Shown in pieces: positions 34,701 through 42,227 of a stretch of 47,972 nt of DNA; position 1 is the stretch's first letter, and each line of letters starts with the position of its first letter. This DNA comes from an uncultured Pyrinomonadaceae bacterium (GTDB taxonomy: Bacteria > Acidobacteriota > Blastocatellia > Pyrinomonadales > Pyrinomonadaceae). The stretch covers positions 1 to 47,972 of the forward strand of contig CADCUR010000308.1 in NCBI GenBank assembly GCA_902805935.1, in the 5' to 3' direction. The notes beneath the pieces were generated by a model, which saw only the letters and a list, made by a program, of their open reading frames with translations, did no database searches and was not told the DNA's origin. The position numbers and the translations under genes were made by a program.

Positions 34701-36896
34701 CGCGAGCAATTTCGACAAATCGAGATTGGTAAAATTCGCGTTGATTTGCGAGCGACGGCGATTGTTCAAGGCGATTACAGCATTGCCGTTAACTGTGCCG
34801 TCCATCACATCCGCCGTTAAATTTTTTAGCGCGACTTGTTCGTTCTCCGCGACCACCGCCGCGCGCGCCGCGCCCAATTTAACGCTGCCCAAAACGCCGC
34901 CGCCCAAACTCAAATCCGCGCTCGCGCGATAACGTCCCGACGGTTCAACCACGAACACGGGTTTGTAAATTTTGACGTTTTCGAGATTACCGCCGCCGTC
35001 TATCGTAGATTTGGTGAGCGCGACATTGCCCGCGTTGATGTCACCCGACGTGCCTTCGATTCTGCCCTGGCGAATCGTCAGGCGAACGCCCGCGACGTTT
35101 AAACTTCCGAGAATCGCCGCGTCGGTTTCAACTTTCGCGACCTGTAAATTATTTGAATAAATTTTCGTCTCATCGCCGACGATTTGCACGTCAACGCCCG
35201 AAGCGTTCAAGTTTCCGATGTTCGCCCCGTTCGCGTCAACGCCGTCTGCTTGCACCTGACCTAACTTGACATCGGTTCGCGCGGTCGTATTGTTCGCCGT
35301 TACATTGCTCGCGCGCAAATTTCGCAAACGAACATCTTCGGTTTCGACCGTTTCGGCGCGAACCGTCCCGGCTTTGACATCGGTTCGGTCGCCGCGATTC
35401 GTCACGCGCACGCCGCCCGCGTTCACGCCGCGCAAAGTCGCGCCTTCCGCATTGAGAACGCTGGCGCGAAGATTCGGCGCGGTCACATCCGTCCGGTCGA
35501 AATCGGTGTTTATTCTGACGTTGCTTGCCAGTAAAGATTGAAGTTCGACATCTTCGGAAGAAAATTTACGCGCTCGCAGATTTCCTAAAGTCGCGTCAAG
35601 CTGCGAGTCTTTGTATTCGGCAACCGCGTCGGAGATGAAAAGTCCGGCGATTGTGCCGGCGGGCGTTTTCGCTGCCGCCGCCTGCAGCTCGCCGACCCAT
35701 CGGAAATCAGTTCCCGTGCCGCGCACGTTGCCGACGAGCTGCGGGAAATCAATTTGAAAATCTTCAAACGTCAAAAGTTCCGCAATCGCCTTGCCGTTGG
35801 CGTTATACAGTGAGCCGTCACCGTCAACCGTCGCGTTGAGCTGCAGAGCTTTCAGACGAATATTCGATGCCGCCAGAGCGTCGGATTGTATCTCGCCAAC
35901 GACTTGGTATCTTTCACCTTCGCCGGTTACCGTGCCGCTGAAATTGCCGAATCCGCGCAACGGCGTTCCCAAAGGAAAGATATTTGAAGTCTGCGTTAAA
36001 TCAACGGTTGAAGCGATGTTGAGATTGTATTTCAGCGCCGCCCAATCGGTCAGCGTTCCGCTCAAAGTTGATTCGCCAATCGGCGAAGTCAATTTTAGAT
36101 TGGCGATTTCCGCGCCCAATTTATCAACGATTCCATTGGCGCGAATATCAATCGGGTCAACCGTGCTTTCGTCGTAAACAAAAGTCGAATCGGTCGAAGT
36201 GAAATCAAATTTGTATCGTTTCTGCTCGTCGGGAACTGCCGCGTTTTCCGGCTCAAGCGTCAGCGCGATGTTTTTCGCATCGGCGTTAATTTTGCGCGTG
36301 ACATCGCCGAAGTGAACCAAGCCGTTTTTCAGCGAAAACCGCAAGGATTCATAGGTAAAATTGACGCGCGAGCCGCCTTGGTCTTCGATAAATTTGAGAT
36401 TGGAAAAATTCGAGTTGCCGTTCTCGTCAAACCGCACCCAAACTTCCGCGCCGTCAACTTCAGTCGTGTCAATCGAGATGTCGCGACTCAGTTGCCAAGC
36501 GTATAAATCCTGCACGGTCAAACCGAGTTTCGCGTCGCGGATGAAAAATAATTTTTCGCCCGTCAATTCATCGTTGAAAGTTGCGTTCTTTAATTCCAAT
36601 TGCAGCGGCGCGATGCTCAAATGAAATGTGTCAGCCGAAAAATTCACGCCGATTTCGTCCATTTTGGCGACGAACTGCGTTTTGACGTAACGGTCTAAAT
36701 AACCGTAGCGATACACGACGACGGTCGTCAGCACGAGGAAAACGAGCAGCAGCGCAATCAAACCGAAGGAAATTCCGGCGTTGCGGCGCGTGAAAAATTT
36801 TCTGCGCTCCGCGACGGGCGCAGCATCTTCCGCTATCGTTTCCTGCGGTTCGACTTCTTCGACGTTTTCGGTTTGATGGTTGTTTTCTTCGGGCAT
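31731..36896 (-). CDS. TamB-like translocation/assembly module protein with a 36-residue tandem repeat block
   Basis: The product has 1,721 residues. The N-terminus is acidic and cytoplasmic, followed by one membrane helix (about 41-63, GISFGLIALLLVFLVLTTVV) and then a very long periplasmic beta-rich region of the AsmA/TamB type. The C-terminal TamB domain (about 1480-1721) has the hallmarks SSPALPQADVISLITTG, NPLSKATDKLFGLNRFEIDP and a terminal RKRF aromatic end. TamB-like proteins bridge the inner membrane to an Omp85 partner and are implicated in phospholipid transport and outer-membrane protein assembly. Residues 444-623 hold five tandem 36-residue repeats not usual in TamB. The Omp85 gene follows by 14 bases. 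No strong Shine-Dalgarno is seen. Length exceeds E. coli TamB (1,259). Confidence 0.92.
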   Translation of the reverse strand: MPEENNHQTENVEEVEPQETIAEDAAPVAERRKFFTRRNAGISFGLIALLLVFLVLTTVVVYRYGYLDRYVKTQFVAKMDEIGVNFSADTFHLSIAPLQLELKNATFNDELTGEKLFFIRDAKLGLTVQDLYAWQLSRDISIDTTEVDGAEVWVRFDENGNSNFSNLKFIEDQGGSRVNFTYESLRFSLKNGLVHFGDVTRKINADAKNIALTLEPENAAVPDEQKRYKFDFTSTDSTFVYDESTVDPIDIRANGIVDKLGAEIANLKLTSPIGESTLSGTLTDWAALKYNLNIASTVDLTQTSNIFPLGTPLRGFGNFSGTVTGEGERYQVVGEIQSDALAASNIRLKALQLNATVDGDGSLYNANGKAIAELLTFEDFQIDFPQLVGNVRGTGTDFRWVGELQAAAAKTPAGTIAGLFISDAVAEYKDSQLDATLGNLRARKFSSEDVELQSLLASNVRINTDFDRTDVTAPNLRASVLNAEGATLRGVNAGGVRVTNRGDRTDVKAGTVRAETVETEDVRLRNLRASNVTANNTTARTDVKLGQVQADGVDANGANIGNLNASGVDVQIVGDETKIYSNNLQVAKVETDAAILGSLNVAGVRLTIRQGRIEGTSGDINAGNVALTKSTIDGGGNLENVKIYKPVFVVEPSGRYRASADLSLGGGVLGSVKLGAARAAVVAENEQVALKNLTADVMDGTVNGNAVIALNNRRRSQINANFTNLDLSKLLALQGGRVVPIEGKTTGNANLTFAGTNFKTASGTLTADFAANAGTTDRGLVPINGRLGLKATNGLFDVDYANLNTEKSQINATGSFDLNGYNSNLNLALNSTDASEIIRIIKALNVSPELETQLDNYNAQFAGNFTFNGTVTGNLENPAVDGRAAVDSVLLRGRNLGSLATNILVSPQTAGAARTIELRDGRLQEPNNGGNLAFNVNIATGATSNISVQATLDDINTGNLLAALPLDIVPSQLQDFQARTSGTINVSGIPNNLQGEANISSGAGTINGERFDGFDAKATFAGTLVNLERFEAKFGDGTLQANGTYTTDTENFNFDVVGRNIDIARVRPFIPNSGNLPDINGVVDLTAKAVGRVSDAKTYDINFNGTGRDVFVNGNQVGAVTFVGKTENQQLNANLTVSFEGQPQTIVASVNFADENLPFRAETVFNNTELAPYIALARPADSGDVSITGRANGRVFIEGNLSSVQPNGTRGFTTDNLRGAAEFSGLALQIGETPLVASEPVSVQFNSKEVVINSAKFSGGGSNIVVAGTKALTDDGINNLTVDGTVNLSIFNALSKNTFFAGLASVSGRLTGVNQTARLNGTAELQNASVATFVGSDRLTLDRIRGRVLFTTDQVQIERLSGFLGGGRVTANGGAQLKGLELQSFRFEVAGRNFTAPIANLVTTGDADIELSGVRRDGVLDTLIAGTVVAKRAIYTEDIDLADFVSGRREGSLSSGSSGSTSFFGVPKLDIRIEGRDALVVRNNLADLTASASLRVTGDVEFPQISGRVTANSGTIFFRRERYEVQRGTLEFPPNTNIEPFINLQAEAEINGYQVIVSLVGELTNTENLNATVRSSPALPQADVISLITTGNLANTDTGIPTLAQSGINTAAEILTDELINNPLSKATDKLFGLNRFEIDPIISGQRLNPSARLTVGRQINRNLLVTYSTNLAEDQNQVLALEYRVSNRLSFVAQYEQQSLSNVTRRNNNFSFEIRLRKRF
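35028..35567 (-). repeat. Five tandem 36-codon repeats within the TamB-like gene
   Basis: Residues 444-623 divide without gaps into five units of exactly 36 residues. Shared positions in each unit: V at 2 (F in the first, L in the second), E/N/D near 5, L or I at 9, [NGS]-L/V at 11-12, A-[SG] at 14-15 with V at 17, a D-R/E-T-D/K-V core at about 24-28 in four of the five, and a hydrophobic residue at 33-34 with a small residue at 36. DNA identity between units is low, so the repeat is old. The pattern suggests a beta-solenoid extension. Confidence 0.75.
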
Positions 36897-36932
36897 TTCT
36901 TACGTAAAACTTGATTTGCTTCGATTAGTATT

Positions 36933-38060
36933 TCACAGCGCGACGGTTTCGACAATCTCCAAATCAAACGCTTCGATTGCCGAAACGCGCGGCGGATGAT
37001 TCGACAAAAGGCTGATCTTCTTCACGCCCAAATCGTTTAGAATCTGCGCCCCGATGCCGTAATCGCGGAATCTGCCGTAGCCAGTTTCACGCCGCGCCGT
37101 TTGAAAATCCAGATTCTTTTCCTGCATCGCGGCGTAAGTCTGTAATTGGTGAATCAAATCGAGATTATGTTCGCGCTGGCGCAAGTACAAAATCACGCCT
37201 TGTCCGGCTTGGGAGATTTTCGAGAGCGAAGTTTTGATGGCTTGGGCGGCTTCGCCGAGTTTCGAGCCGAACATCGCAAACGTAATGTTCTCGGTTTGGA
37301 CGCGCACGAGGACGGGTTCGGTTGCTTTCGTAAAATCGCCCATCGTCAAGGCAACGTGTGTTTCGCCGTTCATTATATTTTCGTAAACGAACGCGCGAAA
37401 AGTTCCGTAGTCGGTCGGCAGGTCGGTTTCGACGACGCGCCGCACAAGCGTCTCTTTGCGGATTCGGTAGCGGACAAGATCAGCGACCGAAATAATCTTT
37501 AAATCGTGTTTGGCGGCGAACTTTTCCAGTTCGGGCATTCGCGCCATCGTGCCGTCCTCGTTCATAATCTCGCAAATCACGCCTGCCGGCTGGCAACCGG
37601 CGATGCGGGCGACATCAACGCTCGCTTCGGTTTGACCGACGCGCACCAGCACGCCACCTTTTTTTGCGCGCAGCGGAAAGATATGTCCGGGACGCGCCAA
37701 ATCCGACGGTTTCGAGTTCGGGTCAACGGCGGTCAAAATCGTTCGCGCGCGGTCGGCGGCTGATATTCCCGTCGTTACGCCTTCTCTCGCTTCAATCGAA
37801 ATCGTGAACGCCGTTCCCATACTCGAAGTGTTTTCGGCGGTCTGCGGCGGCAGATTCAGTTCGTCGCAGCGCTCTTCGGTCAGCGGCAGGCAAATCAAAC
37901 CGCGCGCGTGCGTAATCATAAAATTGATGATTTCCGGCGTGACTTTTTCCGCCGCGCAAACCAGGTCGCCCTCGTTTTCGCGGTCTTCGTCGTCAACGAT
38001 AATTATCATTTTGCCGCTCCGCACGTCGCGGGCGGCTTCTTCGATAGTGGCTAAAGGCAT
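36933..38060 (-). CDS. ribBA: 3,4-dihydroxy-2-butanone 4-phosphate synthase fused to a degenerate GTP cyclohydrolase II domain
   Basis: The product has 375 residues. The N-terminal RibB domain (about 1-200) looks complete: [51 protein letters not shown]-like [12 protein letters not shown] and NEDGTMAR; it makes the four-carbon unit of riboflavin from ribulose 5-phosphate. The C-terminal GTP cyclohydrolase II domain (about 205-375) keeps the fold ([27 protein letters not shown]) but lacks all three zinc cysteines: the HSEC and RCDC segments read QTEN and KLGE. It is therefore probably only a RibB enzyme, as in RibBX-like proteins. The ATG at 38060 is used rather than the adjacent TTG at 38063. 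A heptad array lies immediately upstream. Confidence 0.9.
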   Translation of the reverse strand: MPLATIEEAARDVRSGKMIIIVDDEDRENEGDLVCAAEKVTPEIINFMITHARGLICLPLTEERCDELNLPPQTAENTSSMGTAFTISIEAREGVTTGISAADRARTILTAVDPNSKPSDLARPGHIFPLRAKKGGVLVRVGQTEASVDVARIAGCQPAGVICEIMNEDGTMARMPELEKFAAKHDLKIISVADLVRYRIRKETLVRRVVETDLPTDYGTFRAFVYENIMNGETHVALTMGDFTKATEPVLVRVQTENITFAMFGSKLGEAAQAIKTSLSKISQAGQGVILYLRQREHNLDLIHQLQTYAAMQEKNLDFQTARRETGYGRFRDYGIGAQILNDLGVKKISLLSNHPPRVSAIEAFDLEIVETVAL

Positions 38061-38065
38061 CAATC

Positions 38066-38100
38066 GGATTTTGGATTTTAGATTTTAGATTTTGGATTTA
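38066..38100. repeat. Heptad array upstream of ribBA
   Basis: Five tandem units of the GGATTTT/AGATTTT type (38066-38100) begin six bases before the ribBA start codon on the minus strand, where a Shine-Dalgarno would be expected. It lies in the divergent region between ribBA and the LolC/E-like permease gene. Confidence 0.85.
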
Positions 38101-38143
38101 CGGTAAATCTTTAATCAACAGTGATTTTAGCGAAAACACATCG

Positions 38144-38174
38144 CATTTACCATTTACCATTTACCATTTACCAT
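38144..38174. repeat. Heptad array upstream of the LolC/E-like gene
   Basis: Four perfect CATTTAC units plus a partial CAT (38144-38174) end six bases before the ATG at 38181 and replace any Shine-Dalgarno. The divergent pair thus has a heptad array at each start, with unlike unit sequences. Confidence 0.9.
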
Positions 38175-38180
38175 AAAAAA

Positions 38181-39374
38181 ATGAGTTTTGAATTGAAACT
38201 CGCCTGGCGGTATTTTCGCACCCGGCGGAAAAGTTTGGCGCGCCTTACATCGTTTGCCGCAATCGTCGGAATCGCGGCGGGCGTAGCGAGTTTGATTCTC
38301 GCGCAGGCGTTGGCGCGCGGTTTCTCCGATGAGATGCGCGATAAAATTCTTGCCGACACAGCGCACGTTTCCGCGTTTCGGGCGGACGGCGCGGAAATTT
38401 ACGATTGGCAATTAATAAAATCGCGTCTGGAAAAATCGGAAAACGTCGAGTCAATTTCCGCCACGACTTACGAAAGCGCGGTGATTGCCGGAGCGCGGGC
38501 GACGAGCTACGCGGTTTTGAGATTAGTTCCGACTCGAAAGTCTGCCGATACAGGATTTCAAGACGAAGACCAAAGACCGAAGACCGAAGACCGACCGATT
38601 GAAATTTCGCTCGGCAAGGAACTCGCCGAAAAAACAAATTTGAAGGCTGGCGACGCAGCGGAAATCGTTTTGATTGAAAACCGCGCCGCGCCGACGACCA
38701 GAAAGGTTTTTATCAAAGATACGTTTCAAACCGGACTTTACGAATACGACGCGACCTGGATTTATATTTCGCCCGATGATTTCGCGCGCCTGAAAAATCC
38801 GCGAAATTTCGCGCCGACGATTTTAAGCGTTTCGGTCAAAGACATTTATCGAGCCGACGAAACCGCCGCCGTGATTCGCGCCGAATTGGGCGGCGATTTC
38901 AAAGTCGTTGATTGGCAGGCGGCGAACCAGCCGCTTTTCGCCGCCTTGAGTCTCGAAAGACGAGTCGCGCTGGCGATTATTTCCTTAATCATATTCGTCG
39001 CGGCGCTGAACATCACGACGACGCTCGCGCTGCTCGTCGGCGAGCGGCGGCTTGACATCGCCGTTTTGCGAACGTGCGGAGCGACGAGGCGCGCGCTGGT
39101 TTTTATTTTTTTAATCGAAGGCTTGCTTTTAGGACTCGCGGGAATCGTCACAGGCGTGGTTTTAGGATTGCTCGGCTGTTTACTGGGCAATTACTTTAAG
39201 GTCGTCAATCTCTCGAAAGAAGTTTATTCGTTAAGTCATATTCCGTTTCGCCCGAATTTAGAAAACGTTCTGCCGGTAATTTTTATCGCTTTTCTTTTGT
39301 GTATGGCGGCGACCGCTTATCCGGCGGCTAAAGCGAGCCGAATAAAACCTTTAGAAAATTTGCGGCGTCAATGA
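38181..39374 (+). CDS. LolC/LolE-type ABC transporter permease (FtsX family)
   Basis: The product has 397 residues. This inner-membrane permease of the lipoprotein-releasing LolCDE type has an N-terminal FELKLAWRYFRTRRKS leader, a first membrane helix (about 22-48, SFAAIVGIAAGVASLILAQA), a large periplasmic domain (about 50-255) and three C-terminal helices (about 261-285, 305-335, 362-385) with the FtsX-type ERRLDIAVLRTCGATRRAL loop between. The ATPase partner LolD is not in the window. Family overlap with MacB-like permeases is possible, but the N-terminus favours LolC/E. A heptad array is translated in the periplasmic domain (about residues 129-139). The ATG at 38181 is used; an upstream in-frame GTG at 38121 would translate the preceding heptad repeat. 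Confidence 0.85.
   Translation: MSFELKLAWRYFRTRRKSLARLTSFAAIVGIAAGVASLILAQALARGFSDEMRDKILADTAHVSAFRADGAEIYDWQLIKSRLEKSENVESISATTYESAVIAGARATSYAVLRLVPTRKSADTGFQDEDQRPKTEDRPIEISLGKELAEKTNLKAGDAAEIVLIENRAAPTTRKVFIKDTFQTGLYEYDATWIYISPDDFARLKNPRNFAPTILSVSVKDIYRADETAAVIRAELGGDFKVVDWQAANQPLFAALSLERRVALAIISLIIFVAALNITTTLALLVGERRLDIAVLRTCGATRRALVFIFLIEGLLLGLAGIVTGVVLGLLGCLLGNYFKVVNLSKEVYSLSHIPFRPNLENVLPVIFIAFLLCMAATAYPAAKASRIKPLENLRRQ
38565..38596 (+). repeat. Heptad array in frame inside the LolC/E-like gene
   Basis: Four units GAAGACC, AAAGACC, GAAGACC, GAAGACC and a partial GACC lie within the coding sequence and are translated as DEDQRPKTEDRP (about residues 128-139). The stretch is hydrophilic and precedes EISLGKELAEKT, the usual conserved strand, so it looks like an insertion into a surface loop of the periplasmic domain. 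Confidence 0.85.
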
Positions 39375-39503
39375 TTTTGGATTTTTCGCCGGTTTGCCAC
39401 TATATTTAGCCAAGTCCTAAAAATTCTATCCTTGAAAAATTTGGCAACTCGGTTCAGACTTCTGTTATCAATTAATTTTTAGAAAAGTCTAAACTGCAAT
39501 TTT

Positions 39504-41894
39504 ATGTTTGAACGCTACACGGAAAAAGCGCGGCGCGTGATTTTTTTCGCCCGCTACGAAGCTCTGCAATACGGCTCGCAGACCATCGCTCCCGAACATA
39601 TTCTTTTGGGACTGATGCGCGAGGACAAAACCATCTCGGCGCGGTATTTTCCCTATCGCAAATCTTTGTCGGTCGAAGCCGTGCGGCGCGAAGTCGAGCA
39701 GCGCATCGTGCTGCGCGAGCGCATTCCGCAATCCGCCGAACTGCATCTCGCCGCCGAGACCAAACGCATTCTCGCGTTCGCAGGCGAAGAAAGTCAGTAT
39801 CTGAAAAACCGGCACATCGGACCCGAACATCTGCTTTTGGGTCTTGTCCGGCAGGAACAATCCATCGCGGCGGAGATTCTTTATCAATACGGTTTGCGCT
39901 TAAAGGACGTGCGCGAGGAGATCGCCCGCCAGAACGGTTTCCCGAATCTGCATTCGATTGGCAGAGAAAAATCCGACGTGCCGCATCTTCAGGAATTCAC
40001 TAGAGATTTGATGGCGGACGCGGCGCACGGAAAACTCGACCCGCTCGTCGGACGCGAGCGCGAAGTCGAGCGTATCATTGAAATTCTCTGCCGCCGAACG
40101 AAAAACAATCCGGTTTTAATCGGCGAAGCAGGCGTCGGGAAAACGGCGATTGTCGAAGGCTTGGCGCAGCGTATTTTCGAGAAAAACGTGCCGTCGTTTC
40201 TAGAAAATAAACGCATTTTGTCGCTCGATTTGTCTTTGATTGTTGCGGGAACGAAATATCGCGGGCAGTTTGAGGAACGCTTGAAAAAAATTATGGCGGA
40301 ACTCAAAGAACACGATCAATACATCGTTTTCATAGACGAGCTTCATACGCTCGTTGGCGCGGGTTCGGCGGAAGGAACGCTGGATGCGGCGAATATCTTA
40401 AAACCCGCTCTTTCGCGCGGCGAGATTCAATGCATCGGCGCGACGACGCCGAATGAGTTTCGCAAATCAATCGAACGAGATAAAGCGCTGGAGCGCCGTT
40501 TTCAATCGGTCAAGGTCGCGCCGCCGAACGAAGAAGAAGCCTTAAAAATCGTCGAGGGTTTAGCCGAGCGATACGAAGCGTTTCATCAAATTCGTTATTC
40601 AAAAGAAGCGCTCGAAGCCGCGGTTTATCAAACGAGTCGTTATATTCCCGACCGCTTTTTGCCCGACAAAGCGATTGACGTTTTGGACGAAGCCGGCTCG
40701 CGCGCTAAATTGCGCTACCAAAGCGAAGCCCAATCCGAACCGTCGTGGAAGGAAACAATCGAGAATTGGAAGCGCGTCACGACCGAAGACCAACTGCTCG
40801 CCTTTGAACTGAAAACTCTGGAAGATTCGTTTCTCGCCGTCGAAGTTTCAAAAGACGACGTGGAGGAAGTCATTTCGCGCTGGACGGGCGTGCCGCTGCA
40901 ATCAATCAAACAGGAAGAAGCGAAAAAACTTCTCGGCATCGAAACGGAATTGCATCGCCGCATAATCTCGCAGCGTCCGGCGATTTCCGCTCTGGCGCGA
41001 GCAATCAGACGTTCGCGCGCCGGTTTGAAAAATCCGAATAAACCCGTCGGTTCGTTTTTGTTTTTGGGTCCGACCGGCGTTGGCAAAACGGAAGTCGCTC
41101 GTAGTCTCGCGGAATTTTTGTTCGGTTCGGAACGGGCGCTGATTCGTTTCGATATGTCGGAGTTTATGGAAAAGCACACGGTCGCCAAATTCATCGGCTC
41201 GCCGCCCGGCTACGTCGGACACGAAGAAGGCGGACAGTTAACCGAGAAACTGCGCCGCGCGCCGTATTCGCTCGTCTTGTTCGATGAAGTCGAAAAAGCG
41301 CACCCCGATTTATTCAACGTGCTTTTGCAAGTTTTCGAGGACGGCGTTTTGACCGACGGACAGGGCAATCAGATTGACTGTAAAAACGCGATTTTCATAA
41401 TGACTTCTAACATCGGTGCCAGGTTTATCCAAAAGCGCGCGACGCTCGGCTTTCAGACAAGCGCGGACGCTTCACGGCAGAAGATGGAAGACCAGGTGAT
41501 GAACGAAGTCAAAAAAACCTTCGCGCCGGAATTCATCAATCGGCTCGACGAAATTATTATCTTTGATGAATTAACCGACGCGGATTTGACCGAGATTATT
41601 GATTTGCAAATCGGTAAACTTAATGAAATGCTGACGAGCCGCGCTTTGCAAATTCGTTTGACGAACGAGGCGAAAGGATGGCTGATTAAAAAAACCTGCG
41701 CCGACCGCAGTTACGGAGCGCGCCCGCTTAAACGCGCTTTGCAGAAAAACGTCGAGGACGAACTTTCCGAAGCGTTGATTCAGGGCGATTTGAGCGAGGA
41801 AAGTCTGGTCGAAGTTTACTGCGAAAACGATAAATTGGCGTTTCGCTCGATTCGTCTCGGAGAAATCGAAGACGTGCTTTTCGAGCGGGCTTAA
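39504..41894 (+). CDS. ClpC-like AAA+ ATPase, Clp protease ATP-binding subunit
   Basis: The product has 796 residues. Two Clp-N repeats (about 1-75 and 80-145; APEHILLGLMRED, GPEHLLLGLVRQE), first AAA+ module (about 165-405; Walker A GEAGVGKTAI, Walker B VFIDELHTLVGAG), a short middle segment, and second AAA+ module (about 470-790; Walker A GPTGVGKTEV, Walker B LVLFDEVEKAHPD). A ClpP-contact loop of the hydrophobic-Gly-Phe type (TLGFQTS) is present, so it likely works with ClpP rather than as a ClpB disaggregase; the middle domain is also too short for ClpB. The UVR zinc-type motif of ClpC is not recognisable, so ClpA/ClpC naming stays loose. clpP and adaptor genes are not nearby. No Shine-Dalgarno. 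A heptad structure follows the stop. Confidence 0.92.
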   Translation: MFERYTEKARRVIFFARYEALQYGSQTIAPEHILLGLMREDKTISARYFPYRKSLSVEAVRREVEQRIVLRERIPQSAELHLAAETKRILAFAGEESQYLKNRHIGPEHLLLGLVRQEQSIAAEILYQYGLRLKDVREEIARQNGFPNLHSIGREKSDVPHLQEFTRDLMADAAHGKLDPLVGREREVERIIEILCRRTKNNPVLIGEAGVGKTAIVEGLAQRIFEKNVPSFLENKRILSLDLSLIVAGTKYRGQFEERLKKIMAELKEHDQYIVFIDELHTLVGAGSAEGTLDAANILKPALSRGEIQCIGATTPNEFRKSIERDKALERRFQSVKVAPPNEEEALKIVEGLAERYEAFHQIRYSKEALEAAVYQTSRYIPDRFLPDKAIDVLDEAGSRAKLRYQSEAQSEPSWKETIENWKRVTTEDQLLAFELKTLEDSFLAVEVSKDDVEEVISRWTGVPLQSIKQEEAKKLLGIETELHRRIISQRPAISALARAIRRSRAGLKNPNKPVGSFLFLGPTGVGKTEVARSLAEFLFGSERALIRFDMSEFMEKHTVAKFIGSPPGYVGHEEGGQLTEKLRRAPYSLVLFDEVEKAHPDLFNVLLQVFEDGVLTDGQGNQIDCKNAIFIMTSNIGARFIQKRATLGFQTSADASRQKMEDQVMNEVKKTFAPEFINRLDEIIIFDELTDADLTEIIDLQIGKLNEMLTSRALQIRLTNEAKGWLIKKTCADRSYGARPLKRALQKNVEDELSEALIQGDLSEESLVEVYCENDKLAFRSIRLGEIEDVLFERA

Positions 41895-41896
41895 AG

Positions 41897-42009
41897 GAAA
41901 AGGCAAAAGGCAAAAATAGAAAGTAAAAAGTGAAGAGTCGTCCTCGCTGAACTTTAAAGTTTCAGCGGACGGCTTTTTACTTTCGCCCTTCGCCTTTTAC
42001 TTTTGCCTT
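41897..42009. repeat. Heptad inverted repeat after the ClpC-like gene, with inner terminator hairpin
   Basis: Left arm (about 41897-41931): GGCAAAA-type units with period 7. Right arm (41974-42009): complementary CTTTTGC/CTTTTAC-type units. Inside, an imperfect hairpin (about 41934-41977) centred on CTTTAAAG ends in a T tract and probably terminates the clp transcript. The right arm overlaps a promoter candidate for bamA. Confidence 0.8.
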
Positions 42010-42024
42010 GTCCGTCCGTATAAT
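41996..42024 (+). promoter_or_regulatory. Promoter candidate for bamA, partly made of a heptad repeat
   Basis: TTTACT (41996-42001) and a perfect TATAAT (42019-42024) are 17 bases apart. The -35 box lies within the right arm of the preceding heptad array. The bamA ATG at 42228 would leave a leader of about 195 bases. The frame inside this leader is open upstream to 42072 but shows no protein-like composition. Confidence 0.5.
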
Positions 42025-42227
42025 TCGGAAGTTTGTTGTCAGCGTAGTGTCCGAAAGGCAACCAAGACTAAATGGAGCGAATCAAAGTTCGCGTATCAAC
42101 ACCAGCGAAAAACCTTTTTAATTTAAGCGTTTTAGAGATTATTATTTTGAATTCAATTAGCAGTAATTATTATCATTCGGTTTCAAAGGAAGCCGGAAAA
42201 TTCGGCAATTATAAGGAAATCGGTTTT

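Noticed and set aside
38066-38174. CRISPR array
   Set aside because: Repeat units are only 7 bases with no spacers, and no cas genes are present.
42072-42227. N-terminal extension of BamA by 52 codons
   Set aside because: It would precede the signal peptide with an unusual sequence; the ATG at 42228 directly starts the signal peptide.
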